From positions 1 through 64,000 of the forward strand of contig JAFWPH010000005.1 of the NCBI GenBank assembly GCA_017509605.1: a stretch of 64,000 nucleotides of DNA. Direction: 5' to 3'. The notes under the pieces were generated by a model, which was not told the origin of the DNA, did no database searches, and was given only the letters and a program-made list of their open reading frames with translations. The stretch's first letter is position 1. Every line of letters begins with the position of its first letter. The stretch comes from Bacteroidaceae bacterium. Its GTDB lineage: Bacteria; Bacteroidota; Bacteroidia; Bacteroidales; Bacteroidaceae. The translations under genes were made by a program, and so were the position numbers. Of this stretch, positions 9,314 through 16,569 are shown one piece after another.

Positions 9314-10273
9314 TCATGATTTTCGCATCTTGTGGAATGCCTGGCCCAAGCTCGAGAAGGCAATTGTCGTCAGCAAGGTCTGAACACTGATCTTGGTCAA
9401 CTCTGTGATATCCATCAGTGTTACGATGCCAGCAACCGATATAGAGAGTACGATGGCAATGACTGTCAGGATAACCAAAAGCCTGTACGGAACGTTGATT
9501 TTCCCCTTTTGATGCAATATGCCTAATATAAGTACGACTATTGCCATGAGGAATGTCACGCCATTGAGGCCTTTCAGCAAAGCGAGCCAGCCAATATCCG
9601 CACTGTTCAACACATTCATAGCCGTAGCAACCAGAAAGAGAGAGGCTGCAAGACCAAAGAGGGTATAGCCTACGATCGTGGACCATTTCCCACCAAGTTT
9701 CCGAGGCTTGCCTGTTGCGGGGTCGATGGCCTGGCCGTTGTACTTGAACTTTATCACCAGCCTGCGGACCAGAACCGGTATCATAATGGTCAAGGTCAAG
9801 ATGGTAAATATGAACCACTCAGTTCTTCCTTTTCCATAGAACATCAGCAAGAAGAACGCTATAAGGAAAGCAAGTGTTCCGATACTGCCCCACTTGATGT
9901 TCTTCGCATATTCCGACTCTTTCTCAACGAGAGTCTTCAGGTCGTAGGAGCCGTAATCCTCCTTCTTCGTCCGTCTTAAAATGACGAACCTGAAAACCAA
10001 TGAAGCCAGCCAATACACACTCAGTATGATAATGCCCAACAGCGTCAGGCGGTTATATGCCCAGGCCCACCAAGCCAAAACAGGCACAAAGAGCAGATTA
10101 CCCCAGATGATACCTTCCTTCAGATTCCGACGCATATTGGTAACTTTGCGCATCATCGCCTCGCGGAGATTCTCATCCGAAACAATCTCCTGACCGTCCA
10201 GACGTGAATCCATTTGGTTGTAGGCGGCTCTTAACTCATCCAGCTCATGGAGTTCTAAAATATTCTCATTCAT
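9314..10273 (-). CDS. Multi-pass membrane protein encoded with an ECF sigma factor
   Basis: A 319-residue protein not assigned to a named family. An N-terminal soluble segment of about 75 residues (MNENILELHELDELRAAYNQ) is followed by several hydrophobic helices, the last near the C-terminus. The ATG at 10273 lies 13 bp after the sigma factor stop; the longer frame to 10381 would overlap the sigma gene. The place and topology (cytoplasmic N-terminal domain, membrane helices) fit a regulator or anti-sigma partner of the sigma factor, but no known anti-sigma motif is recognised, so that role is inference. Confidence 0.6.
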   Translation of the reverse strand: MNENILELHELDELRAAYNQMDSRLDGQEIVSDENLREAMMRKVTNMRRNLKEGIIWGNLLFVPVLAWWAWAYNRLTLLGIIILSVYWLASLVFRFVILRRTKKEDYGSYDLKTLVEKESEYAKNIKWGSIGTLAFLIAFFLLMFYGKGRTEWFIFTILTLTIMIPVLVRRLVIKFKYNGQAIDPATGKPRKLGGKWSTIVGYTLFGLAASLFLVATAMNVLNSADIGWLALLKGLNGVTFLMAIVVLILGILHQKGKINVPYRLLVILTVIAIVLSISVAGIVTLMDITELTKISVQTLLTTIAFSSLGQAFHKMRKS

Positions 10274-10286
10274 ACCTTTTACGATT

Positions 10287-10763
10287 TTAATTGTTAGACA
10301 TTGATTTGAGTTGTTCCTTAATTCGGAACAAACGGTTTGTGAGAGCAGCAGGTGTGAGTCCCACGATGGCGGCAATCTCATCGTACCTCATGCTTTCAAG
10401 CCACAGAAGGATGATAGCGCGGTCGAACAACTCAAGGCGGTTGATTCTGTCGTACAACATCTTGATCTGCCGACCACCTTCATCGGAATCACTCATCACC
10501 CCCTTGTCAATGACCAGCGGAACGGTTGGTACAATCCGCTTCTTTCCCCGTTCCACGTTGCAACACGTGTTCAGGCTTACGCGCCATATCCACGTCTTGG
10601 GACTGCTATCGCCGCGGAACTTCGGAAAACTCTTCCAGAGGTTGACCAACACTTCCTGGAAAAGGTCATCCACGTCTTGAGGGTTGTTCGAGAAAAAGTA
10701 GCATACCGTGTAAATTGTCTTACGGTATTCCCGAACCAATCTAGTAAATTCTAATTCTTTCAT
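10287..10763 (-). CDS. RNA polymerase ECF-type sigma-70 factor
   Basis: A 158-residue sigma factor with region 2 (FTRLVREYRKTIYTVCYFF, then DVDDLFQEVLVNLWKSF and PKTWIWRVSLNTC) and region 4 (LLWLESMRYDEIAAIVGLT, then LTNRLFRIKEQLKS). It has neither region 1 nor region 3, as usual for extracytoplasmic-function sigmas. It directs RNA polymerase to a small regulon that cannot be named here. The next gene, 13 bp downstream, is a membrane protein that may control its activity. A junction-motif copy sits about 100 bp upstream. Confidence 0.88.
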   Translation of the reverse strand: MKELEFTRLVREYRKTIYTVCYFFSNNPQDVDDLFQEVLVNLWKSFPKFRGDSSPKTWIWRVSLNTCCNVERGKKRIVPTVPLVIDKGVMSDSDEGGRQIKMLYDRINRLELFDRAIILLWLESMRYDEIAAIVGLTPAALTNRLFRIKEQLKSMSNN

Positions 10764-11001
10764 CTGTTTGAGAGTTTATTCAACCAGTTAGTACCCAAAA
10801 GCGCAGATTCCTTTCGAGAATATTTCTTAAAAAATGTTAATGCCACGATATTCTTTGTATTCCACCGAAGACTTTGTAACCTCGATTGCATTCTAGGTTG
10901 ACCTTTGGGAGAAGCAGAATTACTGCCTTTTAACCATTATGTATTTATTTGTTATCGAATGGCAGCTCCCCAAAGAAACCTTTGAGAACCAAAGGATAGG
11001 A
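10764..11001. other. 238-bp intergenic region with a junction-motif copy
   Basis: No gene is seen. It contains the motif copy at 10859-10884 (TTCCACCGAAGACTTTGTAA), nearly the same as the copy at 12303-12331, and presumably the sigma factor promoter, which I could not place with confidence. Confidence 0.45.
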
Positions 11002-12261
11002 TCAATAGAACTCTATGAAATCGACATCTTCTTTTCTTACGAATTCTACCTTGCAATAGCGGAAATTAAGACATAATCGTTCGAAAGCGTAAAGTAAGGG
11101 AGTGCCGATGAATCCACATGAATCTTTGTAGGGCACGAATCCATGAGCTGATATCGCTTGGGTGCCTACTCCAATTTGCATGCCTCCAACTTCAATAAAA
11201 ACATTATCAAATGATGCATATTGTTGAGGAAGAAGAAATCCATTGGTACCCGTATCAAATAAGAAAGAACTGCTCTGCCCATTGATTTTGCAAGGAATAC
11301 AGATGCATCGATCGCCATGTGCACCAGCGTTCATTGTGAAATCTGATTGACTTCGAGGCTCGGGAAAAGGATGGCGGAAGATAAGACTGTCGCGTGTGAA
11401 TTCCACATATTCTAATCGTGCCAAGTCGGGGGTGCCGATAAAACCGGCACAATCATATTCGTTCTTCTCGTCAGAAACCCATACGGGAAGGTTTTTTATC
11501 AGAATACCGTCAATGCGCAGACTATCCAGAATCCCCAGTTGCATATTGTATTTGACATCGGGATGAGTTGCAGAACTGGCATGTGTGGAGTCCGGAAGCA
11601 AGCGAACACCTATCTGATCTGCATAATTCCTGAACAACACAGAACTTGACATGAGACCTGTATCAACAATTAAACGACGATTCTTGGCTTGATTGAGGTT
11701 TGCCTCTATATACAAATGCCCAAGAGAGTCTTGGTTATGGCATAGTCCAACTACTTCTTTCGAACGATGAATCTCAACAGGTCCTATATCCTTTCCTACC
11801 TGGGCTATTCTACGCCAATGAGCAGCCTGCAGTCTCAAATTCTCATCTTCACCCCAATGTCGTTCCATGTAGTCGGTCATTTGTTCTATCTCATGGTATT
11901 TATTATGAAGAAACAAACATTTGTATTTCAAAAAAAACAGTGATAAAGCAAGGCCTTTTTCCAATCGGTACTTGGGGGCTTTCATCAAAATCTGGTCAAT
12001 CACCAACACCGTAAGACTATCCAATCCCCAGGCTCGCTCACAATCCATGATCATCATAGACTTTAGAAGAGGATCCATCTTCTTCTCAAGCTTTTTTTTC
12101 GCATATAGAACCATTTTATAATTATGGTCGAAATCCACATGCCTTAACTCAGAAGATGCGATTAATTGCTCCTGAAACCAGTCGTTGATATCTTGTGACT
12201 GAATAGATGGTGAAATTATCAGACAACAAGTCAATGCAAGAATTCTCAAATAGAATGGCAT
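11002..12261 (-). CDS. Secreted protein with retropepsin-like aspartic protease domains
   Basis: A 419-residue protein with a cleavable signal peptide (MPFYLRILALTCCLIISPSI, then QSQ). An N-terminal helical region is followed by two halves that each carry the active-site triplet of aspartic proteases: IVDTGLMSSSV near residue 198 and LFDTGTNGFLLP near residue 334. Two DTG lobes in one chain imply a single-chain retropepsin-like enzyme, comparable to the aspartyl protease family proteins of Bacteroidetes. The start at 12261 gives a proper signal peptide; the frame also opens at 12288. The first 26 codons and their upstream flank are repeated at 25394-25530. Substrate unknown. Confidence 0.7.
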   Translation of the reverse strand: MPFYLRILALTCCLIISPSIQSQDINDWFQEQLIASSELRHVDFDHNYKMVLYAKKKLEKKMDPLLKSMMIMDCERAWGLDSLTVLVIDQILMKAPKYRLEKGLALSLFFLKYKCLFLHNKYHEIEQMTDYMERHWGEDENLRLQAAHWRRIAQVGKDIGPVEIHRSKEVVGLCHNQDSLGHLYIEANLNQAKNRRLIVDTGLMSSSVLFRNYADQIGVRLLPDSTHASSATHPDVKYNMQLGILDSLRIDGILIKNLPVWVSDEKNEYDCAGFIGTPDLARLEYVEFTRDSLIFRHPFPEPRSQSDFTMNAGAHGDRCICIPCKINGQSSSFLFDTGTNGFLLPQQYASFDNVFIEVGGMQIGVGTQAISAHGFVPYKDSCGFIGTPLLYAFERLCLNFRYCKVEFVRKEDVDFIEFY

Positions 12262-12302
12262 TATTTGATAAATGTTAAATGTAACCATATAGACCCTTTA
12301 TG

Positions 12303-12331
12303 TCTATCCAACGGAAGACTTTGTAACCCCG
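12303..12331 (-). repeat. Junction motif copy between zeta-like kinase and retropepsin gene
   Basis: TCTATCCAACGGAAGACTTT and then GTAACCCCGTTTTCATTC (plus strand). It shares its first half with the copies at 25515 and 14952 and its second half with the copy at 10859. Confidence 0.6.
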
Positions 12332-12347
12332 TTTTCATTCGAGAAGT

Positions 12348-12941
12348 TCATTTTATCAGCGTTTTAGCCCATTCTGGGATATTGTCGCTATATTTCTTAA
12401 ACAACTTGCCATCGCTGGTACGGAAGAGGAGGCGGGGAAGTTGGTTGTCAACGGAGTTGTCGTAGATGTAGGCACGGTCAACGAATGAGATAGCCTTGGC
12501 TGCATTAATCAGTGATTTATAATAGCGGCTGATAACTTTCGAGATAGGTACTTCGTGGCCGCCATTGAGGTACCGCTGGGTGATACGAGCAACATTGATG
12601 GCTGGGTCGGATGTGCAGACGTAGAACAGACGGATGAAGAAGCCCTCGGTTTTGGCTTGTTGTAAGAATTCCAATTTTTCGGGAGAGGAGAAAACGGTTT
12701 CGAACACGAAATTTTGCCTCTGTTTGAGACATTCGTAGCGCATCCGTGTAGCTTGCTCTGCTGCCAACCGTACCGCCTCCGGTGAGTTCCAGTCGCCAAA
12801 GGTCTCTTGTGCAATGTTGTCGGGATTGATGTAAATGCTGTCGGCTGCCCACTCATCATTGAGCAGTTGCAGGGTCGTTGTGGTCTTGCCAGAACCATTT
12901 GGACCTGCCACAAGGCAAAGGCTTGGTCGTCTTTCTGTCAT
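12348..12941 (-). CDS. Zeta-toxin-like P-loop kinase
   Basis: A 197-residue protein with a Walker A loop (AGPNGSGKTTTT) close to the N-terminus and the overall layout of zeta toxin family proteins: IYINPDNIAQETFGDW (substrate-side loop), FVFETVFSSPEKLEFL and RLFYVCTSDPAINVARITQR, cut here as RLFYVCTSDP and NVARITQR. Zeta toxins phosphorylate UDP-N-acetylglucosamine; the chromosomal Bacteroidetes members may act differently. The ATG at 12941 overlaps the stop of the upstream 63-residue gene as ATGA, which argues for it over the frame start at 12962. The pair is therefore translationally coupled and looks like a toxin-antitoxin unit, though activity is inferred. Confidence 0.82.
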   Translation of the reverse strand: MTERRPSLCLVAGPNGSGKTTTTLQLLNDEWAADSIYINPDNIAQETFGDWNSPEAVRLAAEQATRMRYECLKQRQNFVFETVFSSPEKLEFLQQAKTEGFFIRLFYVCTSDPAINVARITQRYLNGGHEVPISKVISRYYKSLINAAKAISFVDRAYIYDNSVDNQLPRLLFRTSDGKLFKKYSDNIPEWAKTLIK

Positions 12942-13129
12942 AGGCTGGAACTTCTTCGCCAAGCTTCAATCTCTTTTGCCACCATTTGAAGACGTCTCCG
13001 TTTCTCAGCCTCGGCTTTGGCACTCGACTCGCGTGCTGCCTTGGCAACATCTTCCATCAGCGCATTCAGCATCTCATCGGTGGGTTCCTCTAAGGAGGTC
13101 AGCCTGTATTTTTTGTGTGTTGCTGTCAT
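12938..13129 (-). CDS. Small helical protein, putative partner of the zeta-like kinase
   Basis: A 63-residue charged protein (TSLEEPTDEMLNALMEDVAK, then AEAEKRRRLQMVAKEIEAWR) predicted to be almost all alpha-helix. It is not recognised by family but occupies the antitoxin position: directly upstream of the zeta-like gene, 4-bp ATGA overlap, and behind a good promoter box. Its role as antitoxin is inferred from position and size alone. Confidence 0.6.
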   Translation of the reverse strand: MTATHKKYRLTSLEEPTDEMLNALMEDVAKAARESSAKAEAEKRRRLQMVAKEIEAWRRSSSL

Positions 13130-13152
13130 ATCGTAGTTTATTAATTATTGGG

Positions 13153-13160
13153 CAAATATA
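13153..13160 (-). promoter_or_regulatory. -7 promoter box of the zeta-like operon
   Basis: The minus strand reads TATATTTG, 23 bp ahead of the ATG at 13129. Confidence 0.55.
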
Positions 13161-13223
13161 CGAAAAGTTTCAGTGAAAAAGCAAAAAATGAAAAAGAAAG
13201 TGCATAATTTCGCCCTTCTGTTA

Positions 13224-13260
13224 TCCTTCTTGGCGAACTAATAAGAATTTCTTATAAGTT
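13224..13260. repeat. 37-bp sequence shared with the rhuM coding region
   Basis: Matches 26347-26383 (inside rhuM) at 36 of 37 positions. The core AACTAATAAGAATTTCTTAT plus AAGTT is a near-perfect 25-bp palindrome (11 of 12 arm pairs). No other rhuM sequence is visible around it. Confidence 0.7.
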
Positions 13261-13318
13261 TGTTCTGTGTCTTGCTCAACTTATGCTCTTCTATGTGGCA
13301 AAGTTCTTCAAATTTTGT

Positions 13319-13520
13319 TCACTCCACCCATGACTCGCGGTCGAGGGAGCGGTAGCCGACGGCTTCAGCGACGTGGTGGCGCTCGATGCTCTCACAGCCA
13401 GCGAGGTCTGCGATGGTGCGGGCGACCTTGATGATACGCTCGTAGGCTCGGGCGGAGAGGTTGAGGTGGGTCATGGCACGTTGCAGCATCTCATTGCTGG
13501 GAGCGTCGAGTTGGGCAGGT
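13319..13520 (-). pseudogene. 3'-end fragment of comM (copy 1)
   Basis: Encodes about 65 C-terminal residues of the ComM/YifB protein, from AQLDAPSNEML to RHHVAEAVGYRSLDRESWVE, ending at the same stop as the intact gene at 27659. It differs from the intact copy at five residues in this stretch (for example AGCESIE against AGEEHIQ), so it is a diverged allele, not a fresh duplication. Homology stops near 13520; the next bases form a degraded junction motif and then the Fic gene stop codon. No start of its own, hence a gene remnant. Confidence 0.88.
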
Positions 13521-13523
13521 CGG

Positions 13524-13552
13524 TCTATCCTATAGAAGTTTTTAGGGCCCGC
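13524..13552 (-). repeat. Junction motif copy between fic and comM fragment 1
   Basis: TCTATCCTATAGAAGTTTTT followed by AGGGCCCGC on the plus strand; a diverged form of the motif at 14952, at the same place relative to the comM fragment. Confidence 0.5.
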
Positions 13553-13575
13553 TTTTCGTTTCATACTTACTGTCG

Positions 13576-14463
13576 TTAATATTTGATTTTGAAGTAATCT
13601 AACAGGACTTTGTAGTTATCCTGAGCTGTGAGACAGGTATCTGCCAGATAGCCATTGATGTGCCCCCATTCGCGAAGTCCGTGATAGTAGAACAGTTTGA
13701 GGGCATCGGTAATGATGAACGGCACGATGCCGTTTGTTAAGCACTCTTTGAACATCAGCAGTCGACCTACGCGGCCGTTGCCGTCTTGGAAAGGGTGAAT
13801 GGCCTCGAAGTGCACATGAAAGTCGAGAATACTCTCAAAGCAATGTGTCTTCTGGCTATTGTAGTTTTTCAGAAGTGCCTTCATCTCTTGATGTACATTT
13901 TCAGGCAGGGTGGTTTCCATACCGCCTACCTCGTTAGGCAGGCGTTTGTATTCTCCAATGGCAAACCAGTTTTTCCTGCTATCGGATGTGCCAGTCTTTA
14001 ACAACAGGTGCAACTGTTTGATGAACTCCTCCGTCAGTTTTTCCTCCGCATGTTCAATGATATAGTCAATGCAGCGGAAGTGATTGATAGTTTCCACAAT
14101 ATCGTCCACGTTGACAGCCTCGTCTGTTATTCCAAGGGTATTCGTTTCGAAGATAAAACGTGTCTGGTCGTGGGTCAGACGGCTACCCTCTATATGATTC
14201 GAGTTATAAGTCAGGTCAATTTGAGTACGGTGGTAGATGCCCCCTTTCATTCTGCTGGTCATTTGTTCTCTGAGGGCACTTAGTAGTGGTGAAACCTTTG
14301 TCCTTAACGTTTTCCGTTCAGGTAAGGTAGCATCAGCAGGAATATTCCATGTCTTTCCTGTCAAGAATGCTCCATTTATCTTTCCGTTGGCACAATAGTT
14401 GCGTGCTGTACGTTCTGAGATGCCGTACTTTTCTGCAAATTGTCTGACTGATATAAACTCCAT
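13576..14463 (-). CDS. Fic family protein (class II, N-terminal inhibitory motif) with HTH domain
   Basis: A 295-residue Fic protein, expected to transfer AMP (or another nucleotide part) onto protein hydroxyls. The catalytic motif HPFQDGNGRVGR is near residue 222 and complete. Residues near 88 read SNHIEG, fitting the inhibitory (S/T)xxxE(G/N) motif placed N-terminal to the Fic core, which defines self-inhibited class II Fic proteins. Residues 1-45 form a helix-turn-helix domain (VRQFAEKYGISERTARNYCA), so the protein may bind its own operator (14473-14539). It lies between two diverged comM 3' ends. Toxin-like or regulatory roles are both possible. Confidence 0.9.
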   Translation of the reverse strand: MEFISVRQFAEKYGISERTARNYCANGKINGAFLTGKTWNIPADATLPERKTLRTKVSPLLSALREQMTSRMKGGIYHRTQIDLTYNSNHIEGSRLTHDQTRFIFETNTLGITDEAVNVDDIVETINHFRCIDYIIEHAEEKLTEEFIKQLHLLLKTGTSDSRKNWFAIGEYKRLPNEVGGMETTLPENVHQEMKALLKNYNSQKTHCFESILDFHVHFEAIHPFQDGNGRVGRLLMFKECLTNGIVPFIITDALKLFYYHGLREWGHINGYLADTCLTAQDNYKVLLDYFKIKY

Positions 14464-14472
14464 CTTTTATGC

Positions 14473-14539
14473 TATCGGCAAATTTTCCCACCGATTTCAC
14501 CTACAAAGATACCAATTTTTGCCGATATCGGCAAGTTTC
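14473..14539. promoter_or_regulatory. Promoter and candidate operator of fic
   Basis: The minus strand carries the -7 box TATCTTTG at 14504-14511. Around it are three related half-sites: TATCGGCAAATTTT at 14473-14486, its inverted form at 14514-14527, and TATCGGCAAGTTTC at 14526-14539. The last two overlap in the perfect palindrome GCCGATATCGGC (14521-14532). Such an arrangement fits autorepression by the HTH domain of the Fic protein. Confidence 0.6.
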
Positions 14540-14572
14540 TTGCAAAAAAGTTGTATTTTCCTATTTTTCCCC

Positions 14573-14951
14573 TCACTCCACCCACGACTCTCTGTCGAGG
14601 CTTCGGTAGCCGACGGCTTCGGCGACGTGGTGGCGCTGGATATTCTCCTCACTGGCGAGGTCGGCGATGGTGCGGGCGACCTTGATGATGCGCTCGTAGG
14701 CTCGGGCGGAGAGGTTGAGGTGGGTCATGGCACGTTGTAGCATCTCGTTGCTGGGTGCGTCAAGTTGGGCGTATTTGTGCAGGAGGGTGGAATTCATTTG
14801 GGCGTTGCAGTGGATGCCCTTGATGCCCTTGTACCGCTCCTCCTGAATCTGCCGTGCCTTGATGACCCGCTCGCGGATGGTGGCCGACGACTCACCCTTA
14901 GGTGCACTCGAAAGTTGTTCAAAAGGCACACTCGCGACTTCTACATGCAGA
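14573..14951 (-). pseudogene. 3'-end fragment of comM (copy 2)
   Basis: Encodes about 125 C-terminal residues of ComM, from IDLHVEV through EQLSSAPKGESSATIRER to SLDRESWVE, with the normal stop. It is about 90% identical in protein to the intact comM at 27659-29197. Homology begins inside the conserved DRIDLHVE segment at about 14951, where the sequence changes to the junction motif. Only a GTG at 14929 could start translation. The Fic gene follows 109 bp downstream. Confidence 0.9.
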
Positions 14952-15010
14952 TCTATCCAACCGAAGATTTTAGGGTCCGGAAATCTTATTGAGGTTTGTT
15001 CTATGAGAAT
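14952..15010 (-). repeat. Junction motif copy upstream of comM fragment 2
   Basis: Plus strand TCTATCCAACCGAAGATTTT, then AGGGTCCGGAAATCTTATTG, then AGGTTTGTTCTATGAGAA. The longest copy; its last part recurs at 9051-9078 and its first part at 25515 and 12303. Confidence 0.65.
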
Positions 15011-15138
15011 CTACATTTCTATCCTTTCTACGATGATATAGATGCCTTTACCTATCGCCCCTTGTTGTTTTTGATTGTTTACTATCTGCAAAATTACAGA
15101 ATAATCTCCAACAAACTACAAATTTCAGGAATTTTACG

Positions 15139-15321
15139 TTATGGAGATAGAATAATTTCTCTTGTCGTCAAACATAAGTCGTATAAGTAAAGAAACTCAA
15201 GACCATTTTTCAAGTTCAGCGTGGCTTCCTTGTACTTGTTATCCAACTGCTTGTTCACTGTGAAGAGGGCTATCACAAACAAGTCCACGATTACAGCGAC
15301 CAATATAAATAAATTCCTCAT
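15139..15321 (-). CDS. Small single-pass membrane protein
   Basis: A 60-residue protein of no recognised family: residues 1-22 (MRNLFILVAVIVDLFVIALF) form one hydrophobic helix, followed by a polar tail. It may be real because a TACCTTTG box (-7 type) lies on the minus strand at 15341-15348, giving a leader of about 15 bases. It could also be a toxin-like peptide or a spurious frame. Confidence 0.4.
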   Translation of the reverse strand: MRNLFILVAVIVDLFVIALFTVNKQLDNKYKEATLNLKNGLEFLYLYDLCLTTREIILSP

Positions 15322-15340
15322 AACCTAAGCATTTAGGAAG

Positions 15341-15348
15341 CAAAGGTA
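15341..15348 (-). promoter_or_regulatory. -7 promoter box of the small membrane protein gene
   Basis: The minus strand reads TACCTTTG, 19 bp ahead of the ATG at 15321. Confidence 0.4.
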
Positions 15349-15404
15349 ATGAGGAAGTTTTTGAATGGCAAGGAGATTAGGAAACCACTTGCCTCCATTA
15401 CTCA

Positions 15405-15647
15405 TTAGTAAGATATCATGGGTTCTGGGTGTTCCTTGAGGTATTTGACTAATTCCTCACACTCTTCTCTTGTCACAAAGAAAGCCCACGGTTTCTCATC
15501 CCTCTCGAAAACTTCATCAGGAAGGGATTCAAAATAAGGGAGCATTAAAGGAATAGTATAACCACCCCTGTATTCCATAACCGTTTGGCTTTTCATTGTC
15601 TCGACATGTTGATGCCAATAACCAGACCAACACATATTAGTGATCAT
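15405..15647 (-). CDS. Hypothetical 80-residue protein, possible immunity partner
   Basis: Not recognised. The protein is small and acidic (LPYFESLPDEVFERDEKPWA, then REECEELVKYLKEHPE). Its ATG overlaps the end of the preceding gene (stop at 15637) by 11 bases, so the two are coupled. The position directly behind a possible toxin gene, plus the small acidic character, fits an immunity protein; this is inference from context. Confidence 0.5.
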   Translation of the reverse strand: MITNMCWSGYWHQHVETMKSQTVMEYRGGYTIPLMLPYFESLPDEVFERDEKPWAFFVTREECEELVKYLKEHPEPMISY

Positions 15648-16569
15648 TATTATAATTGAACATTCCTATCACCGCCACAGGAGATACCGCTGAGAACCAT
15701 TTAGCCATCTTCTTCCAGATTTCAGGATCACTCTTCTCAGCGTTCTTTATCAGTTCAAACAATGATGTCATGTTGTTGTCTATTCCCGTATCCTCAACAT
15801 AATGTTCAGCAGCATATTTTAATTCATCGGAACTAAGTGATTTCTTGTCAAAATAGTTCTTGAGTTGTGTACCTCTCGCAGAAAGTTCAGCTCCGTTCTT
15901 ATCCGCAAAATAAACTCTATCCCAGCCTCTCAAATGAGGATGTAACGGACTCGCCTCTAAAGGATGTGCGTAAATATGAGATCCTTCATGTGACTTGAGG
16001 ATGGAGTACTGGTGTTGTCTTCCCAAATTATCTGTTGCAGGAGTTATGTGATCCCTTGAAAGCAAAACATTCTTTTTGGGCACATAAGCGTATGGAGTGT
16101 AATCCAAAGCAAAAGGTACATCGCGATAAATCGCATCGCTTGCACCTATATAATAAGGCACTCGCAGTGAAGGAGTAATGTTTCTTTTTATCAAATCTTT
16201 AAGAAAAGGAAGAGTCTCATTAGAATTTCTCCAGTCCCTGCCCTCTATGTATATCGGTCTTCCTTCAACTGCGAACTCCGGGTTAGAATTAGCTCTTATC
16301 ATTGCCGCGTATTCAGGGTCAGCCATCCTCTCTTCCATCTGTCTCACCGCATTCTTCTGTGAGTTTGCATATTGGCTTATGACTTCTGGCGAGGAGGGTT
16401 CTGTTACACGTGTTTTCCGCAATGCTTCATCAAGAGAGCGCGAAAAGGACTTTTGCTGGTCAGAAAAGGTTCTTGGCGCCGGAGTAGATAACCTGTCACC
16501 TAATGCACCAAATATTCTGAAAAAGATTCTGCTGTCACATAAAAAAGCAGCCCTTAATACACCTTCCAC
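15637..16569 (-). CDS. Possible toxin module with HExxH zincin-like motif, probably 5'-truncated
   Basis: An open frame of 310 codons whose only early starts are weak: GTG at 16569, inside the end of the GH43 gene, or ATG at 16335. No family is recognised. Near residue 190 it has KSHEGSHIYAHP, which fits an HExxH zinc-peptidase motif, followed by ADKNGAELSARGTQLKNYF with a candidate third ligand. The N-terminal region (SDQQKSFSRSLDEALRKTRV) looks like a linker of a larger protein. The whole resembles the detached C-terminal part of a polymorphic toxin, with a small downstream gene in the immunity position. It begins 16 bases before the GH43 stop, suggesting insertion at that gene's end. Confidence 0.5.
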   Translation of the reverse strand: MEGVLRAAFLCDSRIFFRIFGALGDRLSTPAPRTFSDQQKSFSRSLDEALRKTRVTEPSSPEVISQYANSQKNAVRQMEERMADPEYAAMIRANSNPEFAVEGRPIYIEGRDWRNSNETLPFLKDLIKRNITPSLRVPYYIGASDAIYRDVPFALDYTPYAYVPKKNVLLSRDHITPATDNLGRQHQYSILKSHEGSHIYAHPLEASPLHPHLRGWDRVYFADKNGAELSARGTQLKNYFDKKSLSSDELKYAAEHYVEDTGIDNNMTSLFELIKNAEKSDPEIWKKMAKWFSAVSPVAVIGMFNYNNDH

